Source: Pseudarthrobacter enclensis
GTDB lineage: Bacteria > Actinomycetota > Actinomycetes > Actinomycetales > Micrococcaceae
Length of the DNA stretch: 64,000 bases
Direction of reading: 5' to 3'
NCBI RefSeq assembly: GCF_001457025.1
Contig: NZ_KQ758601.1
Span: forward strand, 124,001 to 188,000
Of the stretch, positions 1-9,286 are shown one piece after another. A model generated the notes under the pieces. It was not told the origin of the DNA and did no database searches. It worked only from the letters and a program-made list of their open reading frames with translations. The translations under genes and the position numbers were made by a program. The first letter of the stretch is position 1. Each line of letters opens with the position of its first letter.

Positions 1-1714
1 CGCCGAGGGTGGTGTTGATGCCCGGGTACTTCGCGGTGATCTGGCGGATGGCCTCGATGGTTTCGATGCCGTCCCGGCGGGTTTCCTCCTGGCCGGTGGC
101 GATGGGGAAGGTCAGTGCGTCCACGATGATGTCCTCGACCCGCATGCCCCACTCCCCTACCAGGGCATCGACGAGGCGGGAGGCGATGGCCACCTTGCCG
201 TCGGTGGTGCGGGCCTGGCCTTCTTCGTTGATGGTGAGGGCGATGACGGCGGTGCCGTGTTCCTTGACCAGCGGCATGATGCGGGCGAAGCGGCTGGTGG
301 GGCCGTCGCCGTCCTCGTAGTTGACGGAGTTGACCACGGGGCGGCCGCCGATGAGTTCCAGGCCGGCCTTTAGGACGGGCGGTTCTGTGGAGTCGATGAC
401 GAGCGGGAGGGTGGAGGCCGACGCGAAACGGGAGACGATCTCCTTGACGTCCGCCACGCCGTCGCGCCCCACGTAGTCGACGCAGACGTCCAGGAGGTGG
501 GCACCGACTCGGATCTGTTCGCGGGCGATGTCCACGCAGTCGTCCCAGCGCTCTTCGAGCATGGCCTGGCGGAAGGCCTTGGAGCCGTTGGCGTTGGTCC
601 GCTCACCGATGGCCAGGTAGGAGGCGTCCTGGTCGAAGGAGACGTGCTGGTAGAGGGAGGCGATGCCTGGGTCCTGCTCGGTTGGAACGCGGGCGGGCTG
701 CGTTTTTCCGTTGCTGGTCACCGTGGCGGCCACGGCTGCGTTGCGGAAGGGCGCAAGGCGTTCGACGACGGCGGCCAGGTGCTCCGGCGTCGTACCGCAG
801 CAGCCGCCCACCAGGCCGAGGCCGAATTCACGGACGAACTGCTCATGCGCGGTGGCGAGTTCGTTGGGGGTGAGCGGGTAGTGCGCGCCGTTGGCGCCGA
901 GGATGGGCAGGCCGGCGTTGGGCATGCAGGCGATGGCGACGGAGGACTGCTTGGAGAGGTGGCGGAGGTGCTCGCTCATCTCGTCCGGGCCGGTGGCGCA
1001 GTTCAGGCCGATGGCGTCGACGCCGAGCGGTTCCAGGGCGGTCAGGGCGGCGCCGATTTCGGAGCCCATGAGCATGGTTCCGGTGGTTTCGACCGTCACC
1101 TCGACGAAGATGGGGAGGCGGATTCCCTTGGAGACGATGGCCTGCTTGCAGCCATTGACGGCGGCCTTGGTCTGCAGGAGGTCCTGGCTGGTTTCGATGA
1201 GGAACGCGTCTGCGCCGCCGTCGATGAGGCCCTCGGCCTGCTGGGCGAAGGTCTGCTTGAGGTGGTCGTAGGTGGTGTGGCCCAGGCTGGGGAGCTTGGT
1301 GCCGGGGCCCATGGAGCCGAGGACCCAGCGCATGCGGCCGTCGGTTTCTTCTGCGGCTTCGGCGCGTTCGCGGGCGATCCTGGCGCCTTTTTGGGCGAGC
1401 TCGGTGATGCGGTCGTCGATGCCGTAGTCGGAGAGGTTGGACCAGTTGGCGCCGAAGGTGTTGGTTTCCACGGCGTCGATGCCGGCGGCGAAGTAGGCGT
1501 CGTGGATGTCGGCGATGACGTCCGGCCGGGTGTCGTTGAGAATCTCGTTGCAGCCCTCGAGGCCCTGGAAGTCCTCGAGCGAGAGGTCCCTGCCCTGCAG
1601 CATGGTGCCCATGGCCCCGTCCGCAATGACGACCCTGTGATTGACCGCGTCCAGGAGCGCCTGCGCGCGGGCGGGACGGGCGACGGAGTCTATATCAAGC
1701 GCGAAGCGAGGCAT
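1..1714 (-). CDS. metH: Methionine synthase (cobalamin-dependent), 5' part; continues beyond the left edge
   Basis: Cobalamin-dependent methionine synthase moves a methyl group from 5-methyltetrahydrofolate to homocysteine in the cytoplasm. Reading the minus strand from an ATG at 1714 gives about 571 residues, open to the edge. Residues ~15-325 are the homocysteine-binding barrel: DGAMGTML near the start, and the zinc ligands appear as the Cys in GLNCATGPDE and the Cys pair in GGCCGTTPEH. From ~345 the pterin-binding domain follows (GERTNANGSKAF, DVCVDYVGRDG, VIDSTEP, NSVNYEDG). The cobalamin and activation domains must lie left of the window. The 177 bases upstream show no recognisable cobalamin riboswitch, and the next gene is divergent. 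The identity is secure; only the start codon is a choice. Confidence 0.95.
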   Translation of the reverse strand, partial: MPRFALDIDSVARPARAQALLDAVNHRVVIADGAMGTMLQGRDLSLEDFQGLEGCNEILNDTRPDVIADIHDAYFAAGIDAVETNTFGANWSNLSDYGIDDRITELAQKGARIARERAEAAEETDGRMRWVLGSMGPGTKLPSLGHTTYDHLKQTFAQQAEGLIDGGADAFLIETSQDLLQTKAAVNGCKQAIVSKGIRLPIFVEVTVETTGTMLMGSEIGAALTALEPLGVDAIGLNCATGPDEMSEHLRHLSKQSSVAIACMPNAGLPILGANGAHYPLTPNELATAHEQFVREFGLGLVGGCCGTTPEHLAAVVERLAPFRNAAVAATVTSNGKTQPARVPTEQDPGIASLYQHVSFDQDASYLAIGERTNANGSKAFRQAMLEERWDDCVDIAREQIRVGAHLLDVCVDYVGRDGVADVKEIVSRFASASTLPLVIDSTEPPVLKAGLELIGGRPVVNSVNYEDGDGPTSRFARIMPLVKEHGTAVIALTINEEGQARTTDGKVAIASRLVDALVGEWGMRVEDIIVDALTFPIATGQEETRRDGIETIEAIRQITAKYPGINTTLG

Positions 1715-1891
1715 CTCAACAGGTTACGTGTGGGGGCTGACACGTTGCGCTGTGTGTCTGTGTACTACGGCGGAAGCCAAGGTAGTAGCGCCAAATCTGC
1801 TGGGCAGAGATGCGATCCGGTCCCGAGTACGGCCTACTTTCATGTTTGAATCTAGGAAGAATTTGTAAAAACTAGCCGGGGGACATCTGAA

Positions 1892-3595
1892 GTGAAGTTG
1901 AAAGCACTGCGTGTAAGGAATTTTCGAACGATAGGACCGATAGAACAGACCCTCTCCATCGGTGAGGGAGGCACAACTCTAGTCGGCCCTAACAACACTG
2001 GTAAGACCAATCTCTTGCACGCGGTTGAGCTATTTTTTACCGGGCCTGAAAACAAGTTTGGGTTCAGCAAAGCTCGCGATCTCTCGTTTGTTGCGGGATC
2101 TGGTAAGACGAGTCTTGTAGCAACATTCGCAGGTATAGACGAAGACGAGCACCCTGACCAAGCTGTGTTCGCAGCCTACGACCGCCTCACGGAGTTCGTG
2201 GACGTTAGGCCTCGTGACAGTGCCGAGTTTACGTTGTCGCTCGTCATGTCTCCGAGCGATAACCCAGTGTATCAATTCTTTCCCAATGCCAGAAAGACGG
2301 GATCACCGGCTGAGCAAACAGCATTCAGCAGACTCCAGTCAAAATTGGTTGCAGATCTCTTCGGGCTATTCTCTGTTCAATACGTGCCAGCTGCGAAGAC
2401 TATGGATCAACTGAACAGCGAGCTTTTGATGCCTTTCATGGTGAAGAAGGTAGCTAGAACAATCACGCCGTATGTGCCGGAAATAGAGAGCTCGCTAGAG
2501 GCCGTGGCTGCCACAATCAACGCTGCTTTAGCCGAAGCTGGTCTGGCTCACTTTGTAGCTTCATTCGGGTTCCCTAACAATTCTCTCGAAGCACTGTTGT
2601 CTGGTTTTGACTTTGCACTTGGTGACCCAAGACGAACCTCAATCCAACACAAGGGGCAGGGCGTTCAATCCGTGGCGCTACTGGCAAGCTTGATTTGGAT
2701 CTCCGAACAATTGCGCTTACAGGGTTCGAGGCCAATCTGGCTCCTAGAAGAACCGGAATCTTACCTACACCCTGAACTTTCTCGCTCTGCCCTTGATCTG
2801 GTCGACCAGTTGAGGAAGGAGTCGACCGTCCTGATCACAACTCATGCACTTGCTTTTGTGCCTCAGAACGTCCAGAGAATTAGCGGCGTCTCGCTCGTTG
2901 ATGGCATGACACGAATTGAAGCGTTCAGGAACTACCGGGAGGCAACGGAAAACCTCAGCCGGGCGCTCGGCGTGGCATTCAGTGACTACTTCAATCTAAG
3001 TGAAATTAACGTCCTGGTTGAGGGCCAGTCTGATAAAGACTTGATTCCCTGGGCCATGCAGACCATCGACTCAGTAACTGAGCAAGAATACCCACTACTC
3101 TTCGCAGCCGCGTTTTTAGATTTTGGAGGAGTCAAGCATCTTTCTGGATTTTTGCGCGCAAACTATGGCTTCATCCGACGCGAGCGCGTCGCGGTTCCGG
3201 TCTTCGATGGAGATGAGGCAGGTACTAAAGAACGCCGGGAGCTGCAGCAGTATTTTGGTCAGAAGCAGATTCCATTTCAGTCAAATCAAGATTACCTATC
3301 CGTTCGTGACCGTTTTGCCATCGAAGGACTTTTCCCAGACACGTGGATTCAAGACATACATCATGAGCACCCGACGTGGTTCGACGAATTCTCAGAGGAT
3401 TCGCAGGGTAATCTAGAGCCATACCGTGTAAAATCGGCCCACAAAGCTGGGGTGATCAACGTCCTCAGCAAACGTGCCGAGTCTGACGCAAGCCAATCGT
3501 GGAGTGGTCCATGGATAAGCTTCCTATCGGCGCTTGAAAGTGCATTACGGTTCCATCGACTGCGCCTTGAAGGGACTCGGAATGAAAACTTATGA
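1892..3595 (+). CDS. OLD-family ATP-dependent endonuclease (AAA ATPase + TOPRIM), putative phage defence
   Basis: This 567-residue protein has the two-part design of OLD (overcoming lysogenization defect) nucleases. The N-terminal ABC/SMC-like ATPase has Walker A GPNNTGKT at residues 32-39, a signature-like KGQGVQS near 250 and Walker B LLEEPESYLHP near 285-295. The C-terminal TOPRIM domain has the metal-binding Glu in LVEGQSDKD (~373) and the DGDEAG motif (~438). The length fits class 1 OLD proteins, which act alone. The GTG start has GGGGGA about nine bases upstream. Codon use is unlike its neighbours (many TTA, CTA, AGA and A/T-ending codons), indicating horizontal transfer between metH and an ABC exporter. 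No GajB-type helicase or reverse transcriptase is adjacent, so Gabija or an OLD-containing retron is not supported. The defence role is inferred from the family. Confidence 0.85.
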   Translation: MKLKALRVRNFRTIGPIEQTLSIGEGGTTLVGPNNTGKTNLLHAVELFFTGPENKFGFSKARDLSFVAGSGKTSLVATFAGIDEDEHPDQAVFAAYDRLTEFVDVRPRDSAEFTLSLVMSPSDNPVYQFFPNARKTGSPAEQTAFSRLQSKLVADLFGLFSVQYVPAAKTMDQLNSELLMPFMVKKVARTITPYVPEIESSLEAVAATINAALAEAGLAHFVASFGFPNNSLEALLSGFDFALGDPRRTSIQHKGQGVQSVALLASLIWISEQLRLQGSRPIWLLEEPESYLHPELSRSALDLVDQLRKESTVLITTHALAFVPQNVQRISGVSLVDGMTRIEAFRNYREATENLSRALGVAFSDYFNLSEINVLVEGQSDKDLIPWAMQTIDSVTEQEYPLLFAAAFLDFGGVKHLSGFLRANYGFIRRERVAVPVFDGDEAGTKERRELQQYFGQKQIPFQSNQDYLSVRDRFAIEGLFPDTWIQDIHHEHPTWFDEFSEDSQGNLEPYRVKSAHKAGVINVLSKRAESDASQSWSGPWISFLSALESALRFHRLRLEGTRNENL

Positions 3596-3810
3596 CCAAC
3601 CAATGGGGCGGTTTAACGACACAGTTGGCAGTTGTCCTGGGAGCCCGGCCCTGGGGGCATAGAGCGGCCGCCCACCCAGTGATCCACCGGATCGCGGATG
3701 AGCAGGCTCTCGCGTTCCTAGTTGCCAGATCGGCGGCACCTAAAGCCGTTGCGTCTCAGCGAACTGGTTCTGAAAATCTCGAACCACGGGAGTTCCGGTA
3801 CCGTGAATAA
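3592..3810 (+). CDS. Small ORF translationally coupled to the OLD gene, unknown
   Basis: A 72-residue ORF starts inside the stop codon of the OLD gene (ATGA overlap), the arrangement expected for translational coupling. I recognise no domain: it is Ala/Arg-rich, with no clear membrane segment and no metal motif. Base composition rises toward the host level within this ORF, so it may be the chance reading of an island boundary or the remnant of a former partner gene. The ATGA overlap is the only positive evidence. Confidence 0.3.
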   Translation: MTNQWGGLTTQLAVVLGARPWGHRAAAHPVIHRIADEQALAFLVARSAAPKAVASQRTGSENLEPREFRYRE

Positions 3811-3847
3811 GAGAGTTTACACGTGGACCAAAATGGGGGTTGCGGCG

Positions 3848-4057
3848 ATGAATAGAAGGCCAGTGGTGTCTGGACTCGTTGCAGGAATTTTCATGCTCTT
3901 ATGGGCAGTCATATTTCTGACGTGGACGCCGGTCTATTCGCTTCGGTTGATTACCGGAATCGTGTTGGTGCCATTGGGGCTGTGGTTGGTGGCCCGCTAC
4001 ATCCTCCTGCGTCGTCGGGCGGAGAGTACGGAACCGGCAACTGAGCCTAAGCCTTAA
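3848..4057 (+). CDS. Small membrane protein, two predicted helices
   Basis: A 69-residue protein beginning MNRRPVVSG. Two hydrophobic stretches, about residues 7-24 and 30-50, are separated by a short polar turn (WTPVYSLR), followed by a basic then acidic tail (LLRRRAESTEPATEPKP). I chose ATG 3848 because a GGGGG run lies eight bases upstream; ATG 3833 is an in-frame alternative and longer forms lack support. It converges on the ABC exporter with one base between stops. Function unknown. Confidence 0.55.
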   Translation: MNRRPVVSGLVAGIFMLLWAVIFLTWTPVYSLRLITGIVLVPLGLWLVARYILLRRRAESTEPATEPKP

Positions 4058-4058
4058 C

Positions 4059-6077
4059 TCAAACCTCCGCCACAGGAGCCGCGAACTGGGCCTCATACAG
4101 CCGGGCATAGGCCCCGCCGGCGGCCAGCAGGGAAGCATGCGTCCCCTGTTCCACGATCTGGCCGGCCTCCATCACCAGGATGAGGTCGGCGTCGCGGATG
4201 GTGGACAGGCGGTGCGCGATCACGAAGGACGTCCGGTCGGACCGCAGGGCACTCATGGCCTTCTGCACCAGCACCTCGGTCCGGGTGTCCACCGAGGACG
4301 TCGCCTCGTCCAAAATCAAAACAGAAGGCCGTGCCAGGAACGCCCGGGCGATCGTCAGCAACTGCTTCTCTCCCGCCGACACGTTGGACCCCTCGTCCTC
4401 CAGCACGGTGTCGTACCCGTCCGGCAACGACCGCACGAACCGGTCCACATACGTCGCCCGCGCCGCCTCCAGCACCTCCTCTGAGGTAGCAGAAGGCCGG
4501 CCATAGGCAATGTTGTCCCGGATGGTCCCGCCGAACAGCCACGTATCCTGCAGCACCATCCCCAGCCGCGAGCGCAGCTCGCGCCGCGGCACCGAGGTGA
4601 CGTCCACGCCGTCGAGCGTTATCCGCCCCGCATCCAGCTCGTAAAACCGCATCATAAGGTTCACCAGCGTGGTCTTCCCCGCGCCGGTCGGCCCCACAAT
4701 CGCTACGGTCTGGCCCGGCTCCGCCACCAGGGACAGCCCGGAAATCAGCGGCTTCTCCGGCGAGTAGGAGAACGACACGTCCTCGAACACCAGCCGACCC
4801 CGCCCGAACACCGGCCCGTCAGAGTCTGCCGGCTCCACGGATTCCTCGGATTCATCCAGCAGCTCGAACACCCGCTCGGCAGACGCCACCCCGGACTGCA
4901 GCAGGTTGGCCATGGACCCCAGCTGCGCCAGCGGCATGGTGAACTGCCGCGAGTACTGGATGAACGCCTGCACGTCGCCCAGCTGCATCGCCCCGGACGC
5001 CACCTGCAGGCCGCCCACCACGGCGATCCCCACGTACACCAGGTTCCCGATGAACGTCATGGCCGGCATGATCAGCCCGGAAATGAACTGCGCCCCGAAG
5101 CTCGCCTCATACAGCTCCGCGTTCTTCTGCCGGAACCGCTCCTCCACCTCGCGCTGCCGGCCGAACACCTTCACCAGCGCATGCCCGGTGTACGTCTCCT
5201 CGATCTGCCCATTTAACTCACCTGTGTTTTTCCACTGCGCCACGAACAGCTTCTGCGAGCGCTTGGCAATCAGCGCCGTGATCACCAGCGTCAGCGGAAT
5301 GGTCACCAGCGCGATCAGCGCCAGCGTGGGCGAGAGAATCACCATCATCACCAGCACGCCCACCACGGTCAGCACGGACGTGACCGCCTGGCTGATGGTC
5401 TGCTGCAGGCTCTGCGAAATGTTGTCCACATCGTTGGTGACCCGGCTCAGCAGCTCGCCGCGCTGGATCCTGTCGAAGTACCGCAGCGGCAGCCGGTGGA
5501 TCTTCGCCTCGATCTCCTCCCGCAGCCCGTACACCGTCCGCTGCACCACTCCGTTCAGCACATACGCCTGCATCCACATGAACGCCGACGCCAGCACATA
5601 CAGCACCAGCGCCCACGTCAGCACGTTCCCCAGCGCCGCGAAGTCGATCCCCTGCCCCGGCGTCAGCGCCATCGGCGCGAGCATGTCCGCCTTCTGGTTC
5701 TCCCCCGCGGCCCGCAGCTGCGCCACCAGCTGTTCCTTGGTCACCCCGGCCGGCAGCTGCTTGGACACCACGCCGGCGAAAATCAGGTTGGTGCCCTCGC
5801 CCAGCAGCCGCGGCCCGATCACCGAGAGCGCCACGCCGGCCACCGCGGTCACGAACACCAGCAGCAGCCACAGCCGCTCCGGCCGCAGCTTGCCCAGCAG
5901 CCGCCTGGCCGACGGCCAGAAGTTCATTGCCTTCTCCGCCGGGATGTTCATCCCGCCAAATGGTCCGCCGCGCCCCGGGCCGCCTGCCGGGCGCGGGATG
6001 CGTACGACGGCGGCGCCCGCGTTCGGGGAGGCCGGCCCGGCTTTGGTGCCGCTTGCGGGAGTGGGTTCGGGGCTCAT
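4059..6077 (-). CDS. ABC exporter half-transporter (permease-ATPase fusion), canonical Walker B subunit
   Basis: This 672-residue protein is a type IV ABC exporter half: a Pro/Gly-rich N-terminal extension, a six-helix membrane domain (about residues 65-390) and a C-terminal ATPase. The ATPase has Walker [11 protein letters not shown], a deviant signature VSAGEKQLL and Walker [13 protein letters not shown] with the catalytic Glu. Its ATG overlaps the stop of the upstream half-transporter (ATGA), so the two are co-translated and almost certainly form a heterodimer. The partner has a normal signature but an Asp in place of the catalytic Glu, so only the site made of this Walker A/B and the partner's signature should hydrolyse ATP, as in LmrCD- or BmrCD-type multidrug exporters. 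The substrate cannot be told from sequence. Confidence 0.9.
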   Translation of the reverse strand: MSPEPTPASGTKAGPASPNAGAAVVRIPRPAGGPGRGGPFGGMNIPAEKAMNFWPSARRLLGKLRPERLWLLLVFVTAVAGVALSVIGPRLLGEGTNLIFAGVVSKQLPAGVTKEQLVAQLRAAGENQKADMLAPMALTPGQGIDFAALGNVLTWALVLYVLASAFMWMQAYVLNGVVQRTVYGLREEIEAKIHRLPLRYFDRIQRGELLSRVTNDVDNISQSLQQTISQAVTSVLTVVGVLVMMVILSPTLALIALVTIPLTLVITALIAKRSQKLFVAQWKNTGELNGQIEETYTGHALVKVFGRQREVEERFRQKNAELYEASFGAQFISGLIMPAMTFIGNLVYVGIAVVGGLQVASGAMQLGDVQAFIQYSRQFTMPLAQLGSMANLLQSGVASAERVFELLDESEESVEPADSDGPVFGRGRLVFEDVSFSYSPEKPLISGLSLVAEPGQTVAIVGPTGAGKTTLVNLMMRFYELDAGRITLDGVDVTSVPRRELRSRLGMVLQDTWLFGGTIRDNIAYGRPSATSEEVLEAARATYVDRFVRSLPDGYDTVLEDEGSNVSAGEKQLLTIARAFLARPSVLILDEATSSVDTRTEVLVQKAMSALRSDRTSFVIAHRLSTIRDADLILVMEAGQIVEQGTHASLLAAGGAYARLYEAQFAAPVAEV

Positions 6078-7807
6078 ACCGTCTCCTCCGCCGCCAGCTG
6101 GGAGTTCACGATCTCGCGGTACGTCTCGGAGGTCTCCAGCAGCTCACCGTGCGTTCCGCGCCCCACGATCCTGCCGTCGTCGAGCACTAAAATCTGGTCC
6201 GCGTCCACGATGCTGGACACGCGCTGCGCGATGATCACCAGCGTGGCCCCGACGGTACTTCGCTTGAGCGCCTGCCGCAGCCGGGCGTCCGTGCCCGTGT
6301 CCAGGGAGGAGAACGAATCGTCAAAGATGTACAGCTCGGGCCGTTTTACCAGGGCCCGGGCGATGGCCAGCCGCTGCCGCTGCCCGCCGGAAACGTTGGT
6401 GCCGCCCTGGCTGATGGGCGCGTCCAGGCCACCGTCCATCCGCTCCACGAAGTCCCGCGCCTGGGCGATCTCCAGCGCTTCCCAGCACTCCTCGTCCGTG
6501 GCGTCCGGCTTGCCGTACTGCAGGTTGCTGCGCACGGTGCCGCTGAACAGGTAGGGCCGCTGCGGCACCAGGCCGATGTGCCCCCACAGCAGGTCCGGGT
6601 CCAGCTCGCGCACGTCCACCCCGTCCATCCGGACCGAGCCGGACGTCACGTCGAAGAGCCGGGGCATCAGGTTCACCAAGGTGGTCTTGCCGGCGCCGGT
6701 GCTGCCGATGATCGCGGTCGTCTGCCCCGCCTCGGCAATGAAGGTGATGCCCGTGAGGACGGGCTGGTCGGCACCCGGGTAGGCGAATCCGGCGTCGACC
6801 ATCTCCAGCTCGCCGCGCCGCACGCTGCTGCTCACGGGATTCCGTGGCGGCCGGACACTGGACTCGGTGCCCAGCACCGCGCCGATCCGGTCAGCCGAGA
6901 CGGCAGCGCGCGGGATCATCACCGCCATGAACGTAGCCATCATGACGGACATCAGGATCTGCATCAGGTAGCTCAGGAACGCGATCAGGGTGCCCACCTG
7001 CATGGACCCGTCCTCGATCCGGAACGCACCGAACCAGATCACCGCCACGGACGAGACGTTCAGCACCAGCATCACCACGGGGAAGGCGAGCGCCATCAAA
7101 CGTCCGGCCTTCAGCGCGGTGTCCGTGACGTCGTCGTTCGCCTGGCCGAAGCGCGCCGTCTCGATGTCCTCCCGGACGAACGCCCGGACCACCCGGATGC
7201 CGGTGAGCTGCTCGCGCAGGACCCGGTTCACGGTGTCGATCCGCTTCTGCATCTTCCGGAACAGCGGCACCATCCGGCCCGTGATCAAACCGATGGCCAC
7301 CAGCAACACCGGGACGGCGACGGCGATCAGCCAGGACAGCTGCGCATCCTGCCGCACCGCCATGATCACCCCGCCGATGCTGAGCATGGGGGCGGTGACC
7401 AGCATGGTGGCGGACATCAGGACCAGCTGCTGTACCTGCTGGACGTCGTTGGTGGAGCGGGTGATGAGGCTGGGCGCGCCGAACCGGGTGACCTCCTGCT
7501 CCGAGAACTCCCCCACCCGCTGGAAGATGGCGCCGCGCAGGTCCCGGCCCGTGCCCATGGCGGCCTTAGCGGCGAAGTAGACGGCAACCACCGAGCAGAC
7601 AATCTGCAGCAGGGTGACAGCCAGCATCACGGCGCCGAGGTTGAGGATGTAGGTGATGTCGCCCTTGGCCACGCCCTCGTCGATGATGTCCGCGTTCAGC
7701 GTGGGCAGGTACAGCGACGCGATGGACTGCGCCAGCTGGAAGACCACGACGGCGGCCAGCAGCTTGCGGTGCGGCCGCAGGTATTCAACAAGCAGTTTCC
7801 AGAGCAT
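6074..7807 (-). CDS. ABC exporter half-transporter, degenerate-site subunit
   Basis: First gene of the two-gene exporter operon, 577 residues. The membrane domain occupies about residues 15-310, followed by an ATPase with Walker [11 protein letters not shown], a canonical signature VSGGQRQRL and a Walker B reading [12 protein letters not shown]. The residue after the Walker B Asp is Asp, not the catalytic Glu, which marks the degenerate half of a heterodimeric exporter. Start ATG 7807 has GGGAG nine bases upstream. Probable role: export of lipophilic compounds or drugs at the cytoplasmic membrane; the substrate is unknown. Confidence 0.9.
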   Translation of the reverse strand: MLWKLLVEYLRPHRKLLAAVVVFQLAQSIASLYLPTLNADIIDEGVAKGDITYILNLGAVMLAVTLLQIVCSVVAVYFAAKAAMGTGRDLRGAIFQRVGEFSEQEVTRFGAPSLITRSTNDVQQVQQLVLMSATMLVTAPMLSIGGVIMAVRQDAQLSWLIAVAVPVLLVAIGLITGRMVPLFRKMQKRIDTVNRVLREQLTGIRVVRAFVREDIETARFGQANDDVTDTALKAGRLMALAFPVVMLVLNVSSVAVIWFGAFRIEDGSMQVGTLIAFLSYLMQILMSVMMATFMAVMIPRAAVSADRIGAVLGTESSVRPPRNPVSSSVRRGELEMVDAGFAYPGADQPVLTGITFIAEAGQTTAIIGSTGAGKTTLVNLMPRLFDVTSGSVRMDGVDVRELDPDLLWGHIGLVPQRPYLFSGTVRSNLQYGKPDATDEECWEALEIAQARDFVERMDGGLDAPISQGGTNVSGGQRQRLAIARALVKRPELYIFDDSFSSLDTGTDARLRQALKRSTVGATLVIIAQRVSSIVDADQILVLDDGRIVGRGTHGELLETSETYREIVNSQLAAEETV

Positions 7808-7966
7808 GGGCGGCTCCCGCCTGACGGAGTGTCCACAAAACGTGGTGCGAGCGTCAGTTTACGTCCGCCGCGGGCCGTTGATCCTTGGAGTTGGCTGGGA
7901 AATCCGGCAGTTCTCTCACGGCGTACCAGCGCTGCGCGGGCTGCCCCGCCGTGGGGCTATGTTGGC

Positions 7967-8797
7967 TCAGCGCGGCATGCCGACGGCGCGGCTGATCAGG
8001 GCGTCGAACTGGCGGTCGCCCAGCAGCCTCCGGGCTGCGATCAGCGGGCGGGCTCCGAACCCCAGGGCGTAGCGGGTCTTCGGTTTGGATGCGGTGACGG
8101 CCTTGGCAATGGCGTCGGCAATGACCGACGGCGGGGAGTTCCGGTTGGCGCTCGTTTCGGCTTTCAGTGATTTGGCCATGGCCTGAGCCTGCGCCGCGTA
8201 GGGCCCTTGTCCGGAGGTCTTCAACAGGAGGTCGGCGGCGATCCCGCCCCATTCGGTGGCAATTCCGCCGGGTTCAATGACCACTACGTCGATTCCGAAG
8301 GGTTTGACCTCGAGCCGCAGGCAGTCGCTGAGCGCCTCGAGGGCGAACTTGGTGCCGTGGTACCAGCCGCCCAGCGGGGTGTAGATTTTCCCGCCCATGG
8401 AGCTGATGTTGACGATGGTTCCCGAACGGCGGGACCGCATGTGCGGCAGCACCAGCTGCGCCAGCCGGATCGCCCCGAAGACGTTGACGTCAAACTGGCG
8501 GCGGCCTTCGTCGATGTCAACGTCCTCGAGGGCACCATAGGACCCGTAGCCGGCGTTGTTTACGAGGACATCGATCTGTCCGGTCTCAGCGATGATCCGG
8601 TCAATGCCCGACTGCATGGAAGCATCGTCGGTGACATCCATGGCAAGCGGCCGGACGCCGTCGGTGGCAAGGTCCGCCAGGCGGTCGGTGCGGCGGGCGG
8701 CTCCGTAGACGGTGAACCCAAGGGACTGGAGCTTCCTGGCCGTGGCCTCGCCGATTCCGGACGACGCTCCCGTGACAAGGGCAGTTTTGGTGGGCAT
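7967..8797 (-). CDS. Short-chain dehydrogenase/reductase (classical SDR)
   Basis: A 276-residue NAD(P)-dependent oxidoreductase with a Rossmann fold. The cofactor motif TGASSGIGEA lies at residues 9-18, NNAGYG at about 84-89, the catalytic Ser in NISSMGGK near 134, and the catalytic YHGTK pair near 149-153. An Arg-Arg after the second strand (AARRTDRL) favours NADP(H). The protein resembles uncharacterised SDRs often called oxidoreductases; no pathway partner is adjacent, so the substrate is unknown. Confidence 0.9.
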   Translation of the reverse strand: MPTKTALVTGASSGIGEATARKLQSLGFTVYGAARRTDRLADLATDGVRPLAMDVTDDASMQSGIDRIIAETGQIDVLVNNAGYGSYGALEDVDIDEGRRQFDVNVFGAIRLAQLVLPHMRSRRSGTIVNISSMGGKIYTPLGGWYHGTKFALEALSDCLRLEVKPFGIDVVVIEPGGIATEWGGIAADLLLKTSGQGPYAAQAQAMAKSLKAETSANRNSPPSVIADAIAKAVTASKPKTRYALGFGARPLIAARRLLGDRQFDALISRAVGMPR

Positions 8798-8866
8798 GTC
8801 GGCACTCCCGGGGACTAAGACGGATGACAGTTCATCTCAATAATGACCCCCCCCCCATCCGAGAAG

Positions 8867-9061
8867 TTAGTACGTGCCCTTGGTCGGCTCGATGGCCCAC
8901 GCCAGGCGGTGCAGCGCGCTGGCTAGCCGGCCGCGCAGCGATTCCCCGCACGACAGTCCGGGCTTCCTGGCCCTGACCTTCCGGGGCGCGTGCGGCAGCG
9001 CACTGGTGGCAGTATCGTCATTCCTCGCAAGGAAAAGGGCTACAAGGCTTGAACCGTCCAT
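8867..9061 (-). CDS. Small basic hypothetical protein
   Basis: A 64-residue reading frame from ATG 9061 with AGGAAA eight bases upstream. The N-terminal third is weakly hydrophobic (SLVALFLARNDD), the middle is strongly basic (APRKVRARKPG), and the end forms a likely amphipathic helix (LRGRLASALHRLAWAIEP). No known domain is recognised. The good ribosome binding site and balanced composition support it. The frame can be extended upstream to 9283 but that region has no site. The remaining bases, 8798-8866 and 9062-9286, hold nothing else I can support apart from a C9 run near 8850. Confidence 0.45.
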   Translation of the reverse strand: MDGSSLVALFLARNDDTATSALPHAPRKVRARKPGLSCGESLRGRLASALHRLAWAIEPTKGTY

Positions 9062-9286
9062 GGGATGTGTTTCCTGAAATTGTGGTTGTCTCCGCGCCAA
9101 AAGCGGGATGCAGTGAGTGAGGCGCCCGGACATCTGGACACGGCCCAGCCATCGGTCGTTGGTAGCAGGGCGAGTGGCAGTACTCCGAAAAAGGGTTGGG
9201 GCCGGTGCGCCGGGAAGGCGGAGGGAAGGCCCGCACGGTCGATTATCAGACATTTCCCGGGCAGCCTCCCAAACGCGTGACAACTG

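Noticed and set aside
497..1849. A 450-codon plus-strand frame
   Set aside because: It lies antisense to metH, whose minus-strand frame shows all expected motifs; the plus frame is Gly/Val-rich nonsense produced by GC-biased codons.
1715..1891. Cobalamin riboswitch before metH
   Set aside because: The 177-base divergent gap is too short for a typical element and shows no B12-box-like sequence.
1892..3810. Gabija system or retron with OLD effector
   Set aside because: No UvrD-like helicase and no reverse transcriptase or ncRNA is adjacent; only a single OLD gene and a 72-codon ORF.
3592..4057. Transposase remnant at the edge of the OLD island
   Set aside because: No inverted repeats, target duplication or transposase motifs could be found on either strand.
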